Source: Phellopilus nigrolimitatus (taxonomy: Eukaryota > Basidiomycota > Agaricomycetes > Hymenochaetales > Hymenochaetaceae). Taken from it: a stretch of 64,000 nucleotides of DNA. The DNA lies in NCBI GenBank assembly GCA_021029095.1, contig JAJOHG010000127.1, positions 1 through 64,000 of the forward strand, written 5' to 3'. The notes below the pieces were generated by a model. That model was not told the DNA's origin. It saw only the letters and a program-made list of their open reading frames with translations, and searched no databases. Shown in pieces: positions 21,371 to 32,201 of the stretch. Both the position numbers and the translations under genes were made by a program. The stretch's first letter is position 1; every line of letters begins with the position of its first letter.

Positions 21371-24300
21371 TAGGGCTCCGCAACGTACAGTATACTGATA
21401 CGTACGTATTTTTGCAATCAGAATACTGGTACGTTCAGTATCAATACGGTCACGTATTTTATGTTTTCGTGGGCGAGTACGGTACGGTACTGATACGGTA
21501 CTGACAGTATACGGTGATACGTTGTGTACGGGTTATGAAAACATAGAAAATGTTGTATCTAGAAATCTTATAGGACCTTGTCACGTTTTCCCTTCAGCCA
21601 TTGCTTGACCAGCATCAATGTGCGGATAGTTCCTGCATGAAGGCTAGCTCTACGTAAAGAGATAGCGTCGCGGCCTCCTGAAAATATGCGTTCGACAGCG
21701 ACAGCAGAGCCTGAAGCAAGTAAAAGTCAGTATATTAAGACGCAGCATGCCGAAGCACTCACCCGGTACTGAAAAGACATCTCGGGCGAGCTGCGACAGG
21801 TGAGGGAACTGTGCTTCGTGTGCTCCCCACCACTGGACAGGGTCAGTCTCCCAAGGCTCTTCACGTCTCATGTCAAAAAACTCGTCAAATTCACTGCTGG
21901 GTGAAGTCTCTGTTCGAGCCTTGTACCGAGCAGTGAAGTCAAATCGAGGCGCAGGAGTAGTTTCGTCGACAGAAGGTGTTGACGGCACTGGACTTCCTTT
22001 GGATTGTGATGACCTTGTGATGTAGATGTCTTCGTAACGTTCTCGAAGGCCGGCCTTACACTTTTCAATGTGTGTCAGGTACTGCTTTCCATCAGCACCA
22101 TCTCGCAGGGCCTCTTCTTTCAAGTTTGAATACCCAATACGAGGATCGAGAACTGCAAAACATGGTACATGTTATTATAAGGCTCATAAATTCATATTAA
22201 TTAGAATATAACTTACGCGCAGACCAGACATACAGAGGAGACTGATCGAACTTGTAAAAGTAGTCTGACAGTTTGCGATGAGCTGCACGGAGGCCTATCT
22301 TCAACTCTGGTGGTGCGTCAACAGGTAGCTCGTTAAGAAATGTTCGGACTTGATCCTGGAGACCTTTAAATACTGCATGAGTCGCCGACAACGTAGTTCG
22401 TTTGGTCGCCGACATCATAGTTGTTGCAACACGAAACCCACATAACCATTTCTCAACAAGTTCAATGGCCTGCCAGTCTCCGTCACTAAGCTCGTAGATG
22501 CGAAGCTCACGGTTCTTGCCAACAAAGTCATTTATTGCCTTTTTATGAAGAATAGCACGTCCTAATAAATTATGCAGCCATAAGAGACGAGTATATGCTT
22601 TTATGAGAAGAAGACACACTTACTCATCATTTGGTGAGTTGATGACCAGCGGGTCTTAACATCAAGTATAAGCATGAGCGCGATGTCTCGCGGTGCATTA
22701 CTGTTCTTCATTGAGCCCTTGACTTCACTGAGCCAGGCCTTCCGACGCTGTGGACTTGATCGGACTGCACGGATGATTTTGCGTAACTACGAAGGCTTGA
22801 AGCATTAGCATTTACAAATACAGGATATTATAAGACATATACACGTACCTTCTCAACAGATTTCAAAATGTCGATGCTATCCATCTGCACATCCTCCGGC
22901 TCATCCTCACGTGCAGCTTCTTCATCGTCGTGAATCTCATTGACTGACAAAGAAACGGAGTCCTGATAGCTACCGCCACCTGCTACCACTGCCGTTTTCA
23001 CTGCACCAATAGATTCAAGAAGCTAGAGAAATCTTCAGCAAATACAAGCTACCTCGAGAAGATTTAAAAAAGCACCTTCATAGCAGCAAGGTGAACAGTA
23101 TGCGGCAAGCACCTCATACGAGCTTCATTAGCGTCGAAGGTGATTTTTACATCACGAAATCGCTTCTCCAAAGATTCGACCAAGGTGTCGTTATTGGATG
23201 CATTATCTGCCATAATAGCCATGATCTATCAAAGGATTGAGTACCTAGTCATTCTGTACGACAGACTTGTTTCCGAGGACCATCTACATGCCAGGATCGG
23301 CGATGCAGTCCTTCATGTCCAAGGAAAGCGGCGAGACGAACCTTCTCTTTCAATCCCAAGACCTCTATAGTTTTCCAGACGCTGTCGGCCATGTTTTCGC
23401 CACTATGTGGACCAATTATCTCACTGAAGTCAATGAGAATTTCTTCTGTATGTTTCCATGAGACGACACAGATACAAAAGCAAATCCAGGGCCTACCGAG
23501 CTTCCAGTCATTTGATATGTAGTGCATCACAATTGCCAGAAATGCGAATCCATTGCTCGATGACCATGCGTCAAGAGAGAGGGAGACCTTCGCCTTCAAA
23601 CCCTGATATAGATACTTTAAGTCAGAACATAATTCCACGAAGAAAGAAAGAAGTAATACTTTAATCAGTCCTCGTAGATCATCCAAGGACTTATTTCCCA
23701 TATCCTTCACGCGTCTACTAATTGTATCCGCGGATGGTACCCTGAGACCCATGTTTCGGTGTACATACTCAAGAACTCGGCGAAACTCTGGACCTTCGAC
23801 AACAGTGAAAGGCTGGTCATCTACGACAATCCATTCTGCAAGTTGTTGCTCGAACTCTGATTGATCCCATGGTGACTGTATACGCAATTAGAACAGTGAA
23901 TACTCAAATTTGCACGGTAAAGGAAAGCGAAGGGTAGCAGAAACCGATATGAATGTTCTCAAGTAGGGCTTCAGGGAATCCTGAACTCGACGCGAGAGCT
24001 CCAATGCCTTCGCTTCTTCACTAGGAAGTTCCTCTCCTACTGATTGCTTGAGTTTCAATGACTTACAGCTAACTTCTCCCCTTGACGCGCAAATGCCATC
24101 TGCAGTGGATTGAATCTGTCCAATTCCTTCCCTAGGCTCTTCATCTCCTCGAGAGAGAGCTGCCTCTCCCCTTTCGCCAGCCGGATCTCATCTTCAGTCG
24201 CAGGTCTGCTCGCCCCACGTTCCTTTAGAGCCTTGAACAGACTGTGCATGAGGGGCACATTTCTCTCCAAGTGGTTTATCAGACCTGCGATGTACTTAGC

Positions 24301-26768
24301 ATTGCAACTAGAACGTAAAAAGAAAAAAAGAAAAAAAAATACCAGTATGCGACCCATTCATCTTTTTTGTTATCGTAAGTATATGGTGATTACCGTGACA
24401 GCAACGATAATGTTTATCGCCTGGATCACCCTCCTTTCCCTTTGAGTTTACGTTGCATTCCTCAAAAAAGAGAAATATAGGTGCACGGGATTTTTTGACG
24501 TTCTTGAAACGGCTCAGCGTAATATCAGTAAAAACGTAGTAGATACATACATTTGATTGTGATGACGAGCCTGGCTGCTCAATCTCTATGACATCATCAT
24601 CCTCGTCCGCGTCTTCAACTGTTGTCTGCTGTGAAGGTGCACGTTGCGTGGAAAGCTCACCACCGGACTCGAAAGGTGCCGGTTTTGTCTGAGATGTCTT
24701 AGCCGTTTTTCTTGAGCTTGACGATCGTCCTTTCCCCTTACACAAATGCAAAGTCAGCTTAGTCTAACAATGGACACAATTGACGACACGCAGACACAGG
24801 GCATGATCACGCCGCAGTGGAGTGAGACTGCGACACCCGCCTCCATGCTGCGCAGTGACATCAACATTGCTCGACATCGTGATCGACCCACCGCCACAGT
24901 CAATCTCCCGCCTGCGCTGGCACTGCTTTTTCGCGGGCGGGGACAGGATCTGAATATAAAGAATTAGACAAACCTTTTTTATCTTCGCATGTTTTGTTGG
25001 TATTGGAGCCGTCTTGCATGGGAGATTGAGAACCTTTCATTACATGAGATCATATAAGATAAATGTAAACATTAGAACTTACCTCGACATCAGACCCGCT
25101 CTCCGATACCGTGCAATCTTCCTCTGAGTCACTTCTATGATGGTACGGGTCATTTTCGTCGCCATGTCCAAGCTCATGTTCCAGGGTTGCAGCTTCGATA
25201 TCTAACTCCGTGGCTTCGGGACCTAGCACAGCCTCGCTAAGATCCAGAGATGCGAAGCGGTTGTTGGATGGTGCCATTTTGCTGGTATTCGCAGCAGTCG
25301 GCTGCCTGGCTTGACGTGCACTTGGTTTCGACTTTGTGTGCGGCTCGGCCTCCACATGTCCACGGCTTTCCAAAAGTTTGTTAGACTCGAAACGAGCACG
25401 CTTACCTTCCAGAATGAGGTGGCTTTCATCATCCTTTTTACGCTTGCGAGTTTTTTTGACTTGTCGGAAACCATTGGTGTCTAGGTCGTCATCCGCACCA
25501 CCTAGAAACATCCATCAGCCTTCTACACATTAAGCAGTTCAAAAGTAGACCTTACTCACCGGGATCATTGTCCATGACAAAAAACGAAGTCTCAAGTGAA
25601 GCGAAACAGGAGAATTTGCTGAGCGTAGAATGACTTGCACTTGTGCTCGCTGTTGCACGCCGATCACAGTACAATGGAGGGACAAACAAGATCAAACAGA
25701 GAGAGAATTTATTTCGCCAGTCGAGTTGCATAATGAGGACACTAAAAGTTGAAAGACATGACGCGAAAGGCCGTAATAGCGCGAAAAAAAAAAACATCTG
25801 TCCTGGCACAGTCGTAACCCATAGAAAATCGTACTTATAACATCACTGGAGAAAGGGCAGCATTAGATATACTACTGATTTCTGAAAGGAAAGAAGTCCT
25901 CACCGAAAGAAAAAAAGGCTGAGCGGAATCCCAAGCGGATGGCACGTTCAAGAACGAACCCGTGCGAACCGTGCAGGAGAGGAGCCTCCCATGAGTGTAC
26001 ATATAGTAGAGATCTCGGCAGTGAAGTGCTCGACGTTGAACGTTATCACATTGATGGCCCAGCGAAGTCGGTTGATAGCCTCTCCGCAAATGTGGTTTAT
26101 GTTTTGCTCTGCGAAGTGTACGTGGGCAAAAGCCGGGAAGTGCATGTTATAGAGTCGGCTGCGAGCATTCTGCTTGTCTCGGGATCAGCTTCAGAGCATT
26201 CCAGCAGCCTTCGAGCATCCGGGTGATACCCTTCGACAGAGATAAAGGACATACCGCAAAAGTTCCATTTGTTAGTGCACTTGCGAGCGATGGCTCCGTC
26301 TCTGTTCATACGGATTCAAGACCAGGAACAAGACCAGGATCCTCAGTACGATATGTGGCAGATGAGAGTCAAAGAACAGAGCGCAGAAATAAGCAGGTTG
26401 CTGGCCGTCGTTATCTCGCCAGATGCAGGGAGGTGAGAGGGCGCCAGCGTGGCAGTTGTGAAAGAAAAGAATCATGGGCGGCGACGTGCTCATGTGATGT
26501 CTTCTATTATTTAGATACCGAGCGCTATTTTCAACTTTGCACACGTTGCTCAGTATTCTACATCCTTTTATAGCAACAAATGTCACAAATCTACATTCCC
26601 GTATCACGTATTACGGAAGTATACAGACATATTTTACGGGTTCAATACGTGTACGGTCACGTAAATACGAGACCGTATTTTAGACCCTCGGAGGGCATTA
26701 CGATACGGGTACGTGACCGTACCGTACCGTACCGTATTTCGTATATACGGGTACGTTGCGGAGCCCTA
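21371..26768 (-). mobile_element. hAT DNA transposon, 5.4 kb, with transposase gene
   Basis: Perfect 18-bp terminal inverted repeats, TAGGGCTCCGCAACGTAC at 21371-21388 and its reverse complement at 26751-26768. The flanking octamers CGAACTAG (21363-21370) and CGAACTAC (26769-26776) match at 7 of 8 positions, fitting the 8-bp duplication made by hAT enzymes. Subterminal regions are packed with CGTAC/CCGTA repeats on both sides. The interior codes for a hAT-type transposase on the minus strand. It sits about 230 bp upstream of the F-box gene at 27006, inside that gene's conserved upstream region. The same ends occur at 41264-42128 and 48753-48873. Confidence 0.93.
21568..25575 (-). CDS. hAT-family transposase, multi-exon
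   Basis: Cuts and rejoins the element ends; expected in the nucleus. Reading from the probable ATG at 25575 (MDNDPG): a basic N-terminal region with a KKTRKRKKD signal-like patch, an acidic Ser-rich linker, then a BED-like zinc-finger region near 24450-24300 (HYRCCHGNHH ... INHLERN). The RNase-H-like core follows, with SLSLDAWSS (first Asp) near 23590, IMADNASNNDT (second Asp) near 23210 and CLPHTVHLAA near 23110. The dimerisation domain near 21800-21630 has PVQWWGAHEAQFPHLSQLA and RIFSGGRDAISLRRASLH. It stops at 21568-21570. About ten introns are needed. I checked several junctions but not all, so full intactness is unproven. Confidence 0.82.
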
Positions 26769-27005
26769 CGAACTACGCCGCAAGTCATCTCTCCTCTCTC
26801 TCTACTCTGTACCTGACAGCCCCCACATTGCGCTCAGAGAAGCCGCGGGAGATTCGTGCCTTCCAAACGAGCAGTGCATAGACACGCAGAAGCTCCGACG
26901 AGACTCTCGGTGTCCTCCTCAAATCCAGGTGTGTCCTCCTGTTAATGTTCTAACGAGTGTACTTGCGGTGCTTAACCCTGTATGAATGTATTCAGTTAGT
27001 CCGTC
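26769..27005 (+). promoter_or_regulatory. Upstream region and probable 5'-UTR intron of F-box gene 1
   Basis: The rest of the F-box upstream region, separated from its distal part by the hAT. A donor-like CCAG/GTGTGTCCTCC at about 26929 and an acceptor TTCAG near 26995 frame a ~65-bp intron just before the ATG at 27006. The same GTGTGTCCTCC...GTTAG(G)CC(A/G)TC-ATG arrangement recurs before nearly every F-box copy in the window. Confidence 0.55.
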
Positions 27006-28205
27006 ATGGCTAGTACAAAATCGCGTACGCCGCCGCTTCCAGTCGAGATAACGGAGAACATTATCCAGCTATATCTCGGTGGTCCATACACGTTTCCAGA
27101 TTCTCATGTTCCCTCCGACCTCGCACCTCTTCTCCTCGTCTGCAAGGCATGGCATGAGTACGGAGAACGCCAGCTCTACAAGTCGATATCAATTACAGTG
27201 GATAGTGAGGATAACAAAGCTACCGACGTTCTGCTTCTTAGCGCGACACTTTCGCAGAATAGCCGCCTTGCGAATCTCGTGCGTTTCTTTGCTTTCGAGT
27301 CCAAGTGCTTTGGTGTCGAGCATGTTCGCGCGATCACGCAGATCATCTCCATATCCTCGAACCTCACGCACCTCAGTATTAGTCGGTTGTGCAAAGATTG
27401 GCAGAAAATCGACACTCAGGTAGTAGAACGCTTCAGGCATGCACTGGCAGAGCGGTCGCTAATATATTTTCGCCTCTACTCCGCATTTTGTCGGGACTGG
27501 CGGGCTCGCGACAAGCTTTGCTCTCCGAAAAAGACGACAGGGTTAATAGCAAACTGGCCGGACCTCGAGGAGTTTTCGCTCGTTGACGGGAGCGCTTCCC
27601 CAAATCCGTTCAGATCCCCACCAAAGACACCTGCGCGTTGTCTGGCGCTGCGTCGTGTTGAGGTGCAAGGCCTCGACATAGCGTGCTTCTTAGCGAAGAA
27701 GGCGCCGTTTGTCGAGGACGTCGATATCACACACGATAAGTTCGACGGGACCCTCGCATGCCTGCACACGTGGTCCGAAACTCTCACCCGCTTGTCATTG
27801 TATATCGTGGAGGGAAACAGCAATGTGATCCGGCACTTCCCGCCTTTACGGAAACTTCGCTATTTCCGTTGTGAAGCGACCGACATGCATCCGAGACTCT
27901 TGGCGACTATGGATTCTCTAGAAGAGCTATTCTATTGCGTGCGCCCCCAGCGGGCGGAACAACTAGTGAATTGTTTCAGGGAAGGGACAGGATCGGGCGA
28001 CTTCCTTCCGGCACTCAAAGTGCTTCATTTTCGCTCGGCCGTTCTCCTCCTCGATCCAGAGCTGAGATTTCGCCAAGACGAATATGACGAGCACGGGGTA
28101 AACTGGGTGGAGTCCGCGCGAGCAGCGTTGAAATCGCTAGAAGAAATCTGCGCTCGAAGAAACATCTCCTTTAGTGTAGGCGACTGTCAAGAATATTGTG
28201 ATTGA
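27006..28205 (+). CDS. F-box protein, array copy 1
   Basis: Intronless CDS, 399 aa. The N-terminal F-box spans about residues 9-60 (LPVEITENIIQLYLGG, then SDLAPLLLVCKAW). Such a domain normally binds Skp1 and brings targets to an SCF ubiquitin ligase. The rest is a degenerate leucine-rich-repeat-like region with evenly spaced L.xL motifs (LTHLSI, LEEFSLV, LRKLRYF, LEELFY, LPALKVL) that would bind substrate. It ends with ICARRNISFSV, the family signature. About 300 nt (27751-28060) are almost identical to copy 4 at 39311-39000, although the N-terminal halves differ. With copy 2 it is one of only two plus-strand members. Substrate unknown. Confidence 0.85.
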   Translation: MASTKSRTPPLPVEITENIIQLYLGGPYTFPDSHVPSDLAPLLLVCKAWHEYGERQLYKSISITVDSEDNKATDVLLLSATLSQNSRLANLVRFFAFESKCFGVEHVRAITQIISISSNLTHLSISRLCKDWQKIDTQVVERFRHALAERSLIYFRLYSAFCRDWRARDKLCSPKKTTGLIANWPDLEEFSLVDGSASPNPFRSPPKTPARCLALRRVEVQGLDIACFLAKKAPFVEDVDITHDKFDGTLACLHTWSETLTRLSLYIVEGNSNVIRHFPPLRKLRYFRCEATDMHPRLLATMDSLEELFYCVRPQRAEQLVNCFREGTGSGDFLPALKVLHFRSAVLLLDPELRFRQDEYDEHGVNWVESARAALKSLEEICARRNISFSVGDCQEYCD

Positions 28206-28283
28206 ATTGAATCGTGCTCTGTTGTGTAGTACTCAAGTCTCGGTGTCTTTTTCAAAATCGTGTTTTTTGTTTTTTGTTTGTTT

Positions 28284-28343
<60 letters not shown>

Positions 28344-29061
28344 TTCTTTTCTTTCTGTTGATCTATGCATTCAGACTACGTCAGGATACGTTCCGCACAA
28401 TTTATGTATAAAAGTTACGAGTTTCTCGATTGCGCTAGTTCATACTGGACCGAAAGTGCAAATTACTGATGCTGATAGTAGACCGGCAGAACGTCAAGGA
28501 GACGAGGACAATTCGTCCGTTCGCTTCTGTGAAGGATGAAGCACATTCAGCATCTTTATTTCTCGCTCGCAAAATTGCGTTCCTGGAGACTGCCCATGTG
28601 TTCCCGTTGAACAAGGACTTTGACATGGCACACCTTGGCGCGCTATTCACCGAGAAAACAACCTATCAGAGTATATGAGCCATATTAATATGTATTATGA
28701 CGCGCGTGCTCGCTAAGCTGTGTATGTACGTCAACCGTCAACGTAACTTTCACATCACGTGGTGACTGTTGAATATTTTCTTTGAGTCAAAGTTTCAGTC
28801 TTGAGTGTCTTTGTCTCCGACTCACGACTTGTCTCTTCTCCACTTTTGACAGCTCACCTTTACGTTTACGGAGTTCTCAGGTGAACTCTTCTCTCGTGTC
28901 TTTCGAAGGGGCGATATATCTTGAACGCTGAAGCTCGAGCGGTGGCAAGCTTCTAGCTTCAGGGTTTGAGGACATGATCTCTCACAGGTATGCGCATCCA
29001 TTGATACTCTTATAAGTGCTACTGCAGTGCTTAGTATTGTCTAAACTCCTCAAGCCATACC
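28206..29061. other. F-box 1 downstream flank and F-box 2 upstream region
   Basis: Contains a (CTTT)n microsatellite at about 28284-28343 and then a stretch (about 28440-28500) homologous to the 3' flank of the copy at 54522 (54270-54350, reversed). The last ~100 bp before 29062 include an intron-like CACAG/GTATGCG at about 28998, placed as in the other F-box copies. Confidence 0.5.
28284..28343. repeat. (CTTT)n microsatellite
   Basis: About fifteen near-perfect CTTT units directly after the first F-box gene, on a longer T-rich background. Confidence 0.9.
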
Positions 29062-30267
29062 ATGACAGCTAGCGCAGAAATGCATACACCGCCGCTTCCG
29101 TTCGAGATCACGGAACACATCATTCAGCTACATCTCGGGACACCATACAAGTTTCCCTCCTTTCATCTCGCCTCCGACCTCGCACCTCTTCTCCTCGTCT
29201 GCAAGGGATGGTATCTATATGGAAGACGCATTCTCTACGAGTATATAACCATTTCAGATGATACTCCTTGTGGCTTACTCCGCCTTGCGCGGACTCTACA
29301 GAAGAATCCACGGCTCGCGAGGCTCGTGCACTCCTTTGCATTTGAGTCCAACATCTTCAGCGACTGGGACGTGGCGTTACTTTCGCAGATCATTTCTTTG
29401 TCCTCGAATCTGACGCACATCAGCATTGGTCGGGCGGGTATACGTTGGAGAAAGCTCCAAGAGCCACAAGGCACAGACAGCCTCAGACGCGCGCTCGCCA
29501 AGCGCTCACTGAAGAATTTTCGATACTACTCTACGTATCGTATGGACTGGGATATCGACGACATGCTTCTCACACCGGAAGAGCTGGCCGGATTGATGAC
29601 GAGCTGGCCTGACCTTGAAGACATCACATTCGTCCCTGAGGAGACCTTCTATTGGCAAACAGAAGTGAGGCGCCTTTCCTTTGTCCCGCCAACCCGCGGT
29701 CCTGGAAAATGCTTGGCCTTGCGTCGCGTCGAGTTGTCCGTCTTTGACATTCCCATGTGCATCTTGGCGGAGATAGCGCCATTCATCGAAGAGGCGGATA
29801 TAGGAAAAGAGAGTAGTAGTGTTCACCAGGGTGACGGGGACATTGACCTTCACACATGTCTGTCTCTGTGGTCGGAGACACTCTTGCACCTGAAATTGCC
29901 AAATACGTCGAGCCTCGGAGAACTCCCAAGTCTTCGTAATCTTCGTACTTTCTATTTTGGGACGGGGTATATGTGTCCGAGCTTCATGAAAGATATGCAT
30001 TCTCTGGAAGACCTATTGTACGAAGGCAAGCTTCCGGAGGTCGAAGTACTGGAAGGCTGCTTCAGATCAGGAACAGAATCGGGTGCCTTCCTTCCTGCGC
30101 TGAAAAGCCTCCACCTGCGTACAGACAAAGATGTGTTTCATCTAAAGCGGGCGTCCAACACGGTAGGGAAGGAGATGGAGAGATCGCATGGAGCGGCCAT
30201 CTTGAAGTCGCTTAAGGAGATCTGCGCTCGACGAAGGATTTCCTTCAGTATGAGCTATTTATTGTAG
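29062..30267 (+). CDS. F-box protein, array copy 2 (most diverged)
   Basis: Intronless, 401 aa. The F-box starts LPFEITEHIIQLHLG and keeps SDLAPLLLVCKGW. The body follows the family layout (LTHISIGRAG, SWPDLEDI, CLALRRVEL, LEDLLYEG, FLPALKSLHL) but with many substitutions and a short insert near residue 255. It ends ICARRRISFSM. It is the most divergent of the nine, so it may be the oldest branch or may have a different target. Its 3' flank at about 30352-30380 contains the sequence (reversed) found at the truncation point of all the Ser-rich pseudogenes. Confidence 0.82.
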   Translation: MTASAEMHTPPLPFEITEHIIQLHLGTPYKFPSFHLASDLAPLLLVCKGWYLYGRRILYEYITISDDTPCGLLRLARTLQKNPRLARLVHSFAFESNIFSDWDVALLSQIISLSSNLTHISIGRAGIRWRKLQEPQGTDSLRRALAKRSLKNFRYYSTYRMDWDIDDMLLTPEELAGLMTSWPDLEDITFVPEETFYWQTEVRRLSFVPPTRGPGKCLALRRVELSVFDIPMCILAEIAPFIEEADIGKESSSVHQGDGDIDLHTCLSLWSETLLHLKLPNTSSLGELPSLRNLRTFYFGTGYMCPSFMKDMHSLEDLLYEGKLPEVEVLEGCFRSGTESGAFLPALKSLHLRTDKDVFHLKRASNTVGKEMERSHGAAILKSLKEICARRRISFSMSYLL

Positions 30268-30594
30268 ATACCCAACAATACACGTGTGTAGATTTAATAG
30301 TTGCATGCGATGAAACGAAGCCAGACCGTTCTGCGTAGATTTTATGATCAAGAGTCCGCGACCACGTGATCTGCGTTTTCGAGTACGCGCCATGCGCCAC
30401 GCCGACTCGTCTCCGACGTCGATGACGTTTATGACGTCGGTCAATTGCAATGACGCACCCGGACGCGCTGTTAAGAAAGCCCATCTCGCTGTCCATGGCT
30501 TTCCTATAAAGCCATGCTCGCCCTCCGTCGTCTCTCCGAGTCCCGCTTTTTCTCTTTCCCTCCATCTTCCACCATATCCCGTACACTGAACACC
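30268..30594. promoter_or_regulatory. SDR gene upstream region with array-type junction sequence
   Basis: Holds GACCACGTGATC at about 30359-30370, the reverse of the GATCACGTGGTC motif found at 35849, 41230 and 46940. The shared block marks this as array-derived DNA. Two TGACGT half-sites at about 30424-30440 and a C/T-rich stretch before the ATG at 30595 are visible; their use is a guess. Confidence 0.45.
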
Positions 30595-31795
30595 ATGGCG
30601 AACAACACCAACTTCAAGCTCGAGAACCTCTTCAACGTCCAAGGTACTCGACTCGCCTTTCTGCACACTTCATCGGAAATTTTGAGCCTCACCGGCTGCC
30701 TTGCCACGCAGACTGGGTCGCTGTTGTCACAGGCGGCGGGACCGGCATCGGTGAGTCCACTCCGCTTCCGTCTATATTTGCTCGATATTGACAGGCTGAG
30801 AACGCGACAATAGGTCTGATGGTAATCAAAACACTTCAATACTGACACAAAAATGCTAAATCCGCGTCATAGGCCGCGCAAGCTCTCGCCAACAACGGCG
30901 CACGCGTCTGTATGTTTCGTTCCTTCTCTCCCCTTCTCGGCTCACCTTCAGACCTATTGACAGATATCGCGTCACGCCGCGCTTCCGCGCTTGACACAGC
31001 CGTCGCCACACATGGCTCATCGCTCGCACACCCCAAGGGCGCGCTCATCCCAATACAGGCAGACATCACCTCGAAGGCGAGCGTACGCGCACTCGTCGAT
31101 GAGGTCGCGCGCCGCGAGAAGCACGTCGACGTGCTCGTTAACAACGCCGGCGTCAGCGGCGAGACGAGCACCGTCGAGAAGGGCGACGCCGAGGAAGGCG
31201 CGCAGGAGCTAGGCGCAGAGCTTTGGCGCGAGGACGCGCAGGAGTGGGAGGACGTGTACCGCACGAACGTCGTCGGCTACTTCTTCACCACCGCCGCCTT
31301 CCTGCCGCTCCTGTCCGCCGCGGCGCGCACGCGCGCGGGCCACCGTGCGAGCGTGATCAACATCTCGAGCATGTCCGGCATCACGCGCACCTCGCAGCAC
31401 CACTTCAAGTACAACGTCTCGAAGTCCGCGGCCATCCATCTCAGCACGCTCCTCGCGCAGGAGTGCCGCCGCACCGGCGTGCAGGTGCGCGTGAACAACA
31501 TCGCGCCGGGCATCTTCCCGTCCGAGATGACCAGTGCGTATCGCTTCCACACCATTTTCTAGCGTTCCTGTGCTCACGGTGCCTTTCCCTTCTTTTTTCA
31601 GCCGAGGGCTCCGACGAGACGAACAAGTCGCGCATCCCGACGGGCAACGACTTCGGCGCGAAGAAGGGCATCCCTGCGGGCCGCCCCGGGCGCGACGAGG
31701 ACATGGCGCAGGCAGTGCTCATGCTCGCTTGCAATGAGTACGCTTACGGCCAAACGCTAGCTGTGGAAGGCGGGTACCTCCTCGAGCACCCGTGA
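30595..31795 (+). CDS. Short-chain dehydrogenase/reductase (SDR)
   Basis: NAD(P)-dependent oxidoreductase of the classical SDR fold. Six exons: 30595-30643, 30712-30750, 30814-30821, 30873-30909, 30964-31533, 31602-31795; 897 nt, 298 aa. Exon 3 is only 8 nt, but it is needed to join the cofactor motif TGGGTGIG (residues 23-30) to LMAAQALANNGARVYI. NNAG lies near residue 103, the catalytic Ser in NISSMSG near 178, and YNVSK (Tyr/Lys pair) near 194. The C-terminal QTLAVEGGYLLEHP is the usual SDR end. It resembles fungal proteins named 3-oxoacyl-ACP-reductase-like, but the substrate cannot be told. It is the only non-F-box host gene inside the array. Confidence 0.9.
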
Positions 31796-32201
31796 ACTTG
31801 CGGATGTGCAGGCGGTTAGGTAAAAAAAAAAAAAGCCTCTTAATATGTGTATTCTATTGTACGCTATCAATGCATTTTAGGCTTGACCTGCGTAGGCGTG
31901 ACGAGCACTTCGTGTCTCGCGTTGGCTTGTGAGAATCTATTGTGATAACAGGGATTCGCGGTCGCATCTGCGACCTACCATAAGCTAGTGGTGACTGCAA
32001 GACTCAAGGTATCGGTGAACGGCCTTACGGGTGTGTTTGCTTCAATAATCGTTCCCAGGTCTTGTCTGGAATAGTAGCATCGAGAGCTTCGTAGCGTATA
32101 TACTTGTACAGAGATTGCATGGGAAATATTCTGAAAGCGCAAACACAATTTTGAAAACACGCCGAGACTCGAGCACCACAAAGCAGGATTCAATTCAACT
32201 A
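31796..32201. other. Intergenic region between convergent SDR and F-box 3
   Basis: Contains the SDR 3' flank with an A12 run at about 31823. From about 32040 it has the F-box 3' flank motif (GAGAGCTTCGTA at about 32080) shared by copies at 38755, 47165 and 50525. No gene. Confidence 0.5.
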
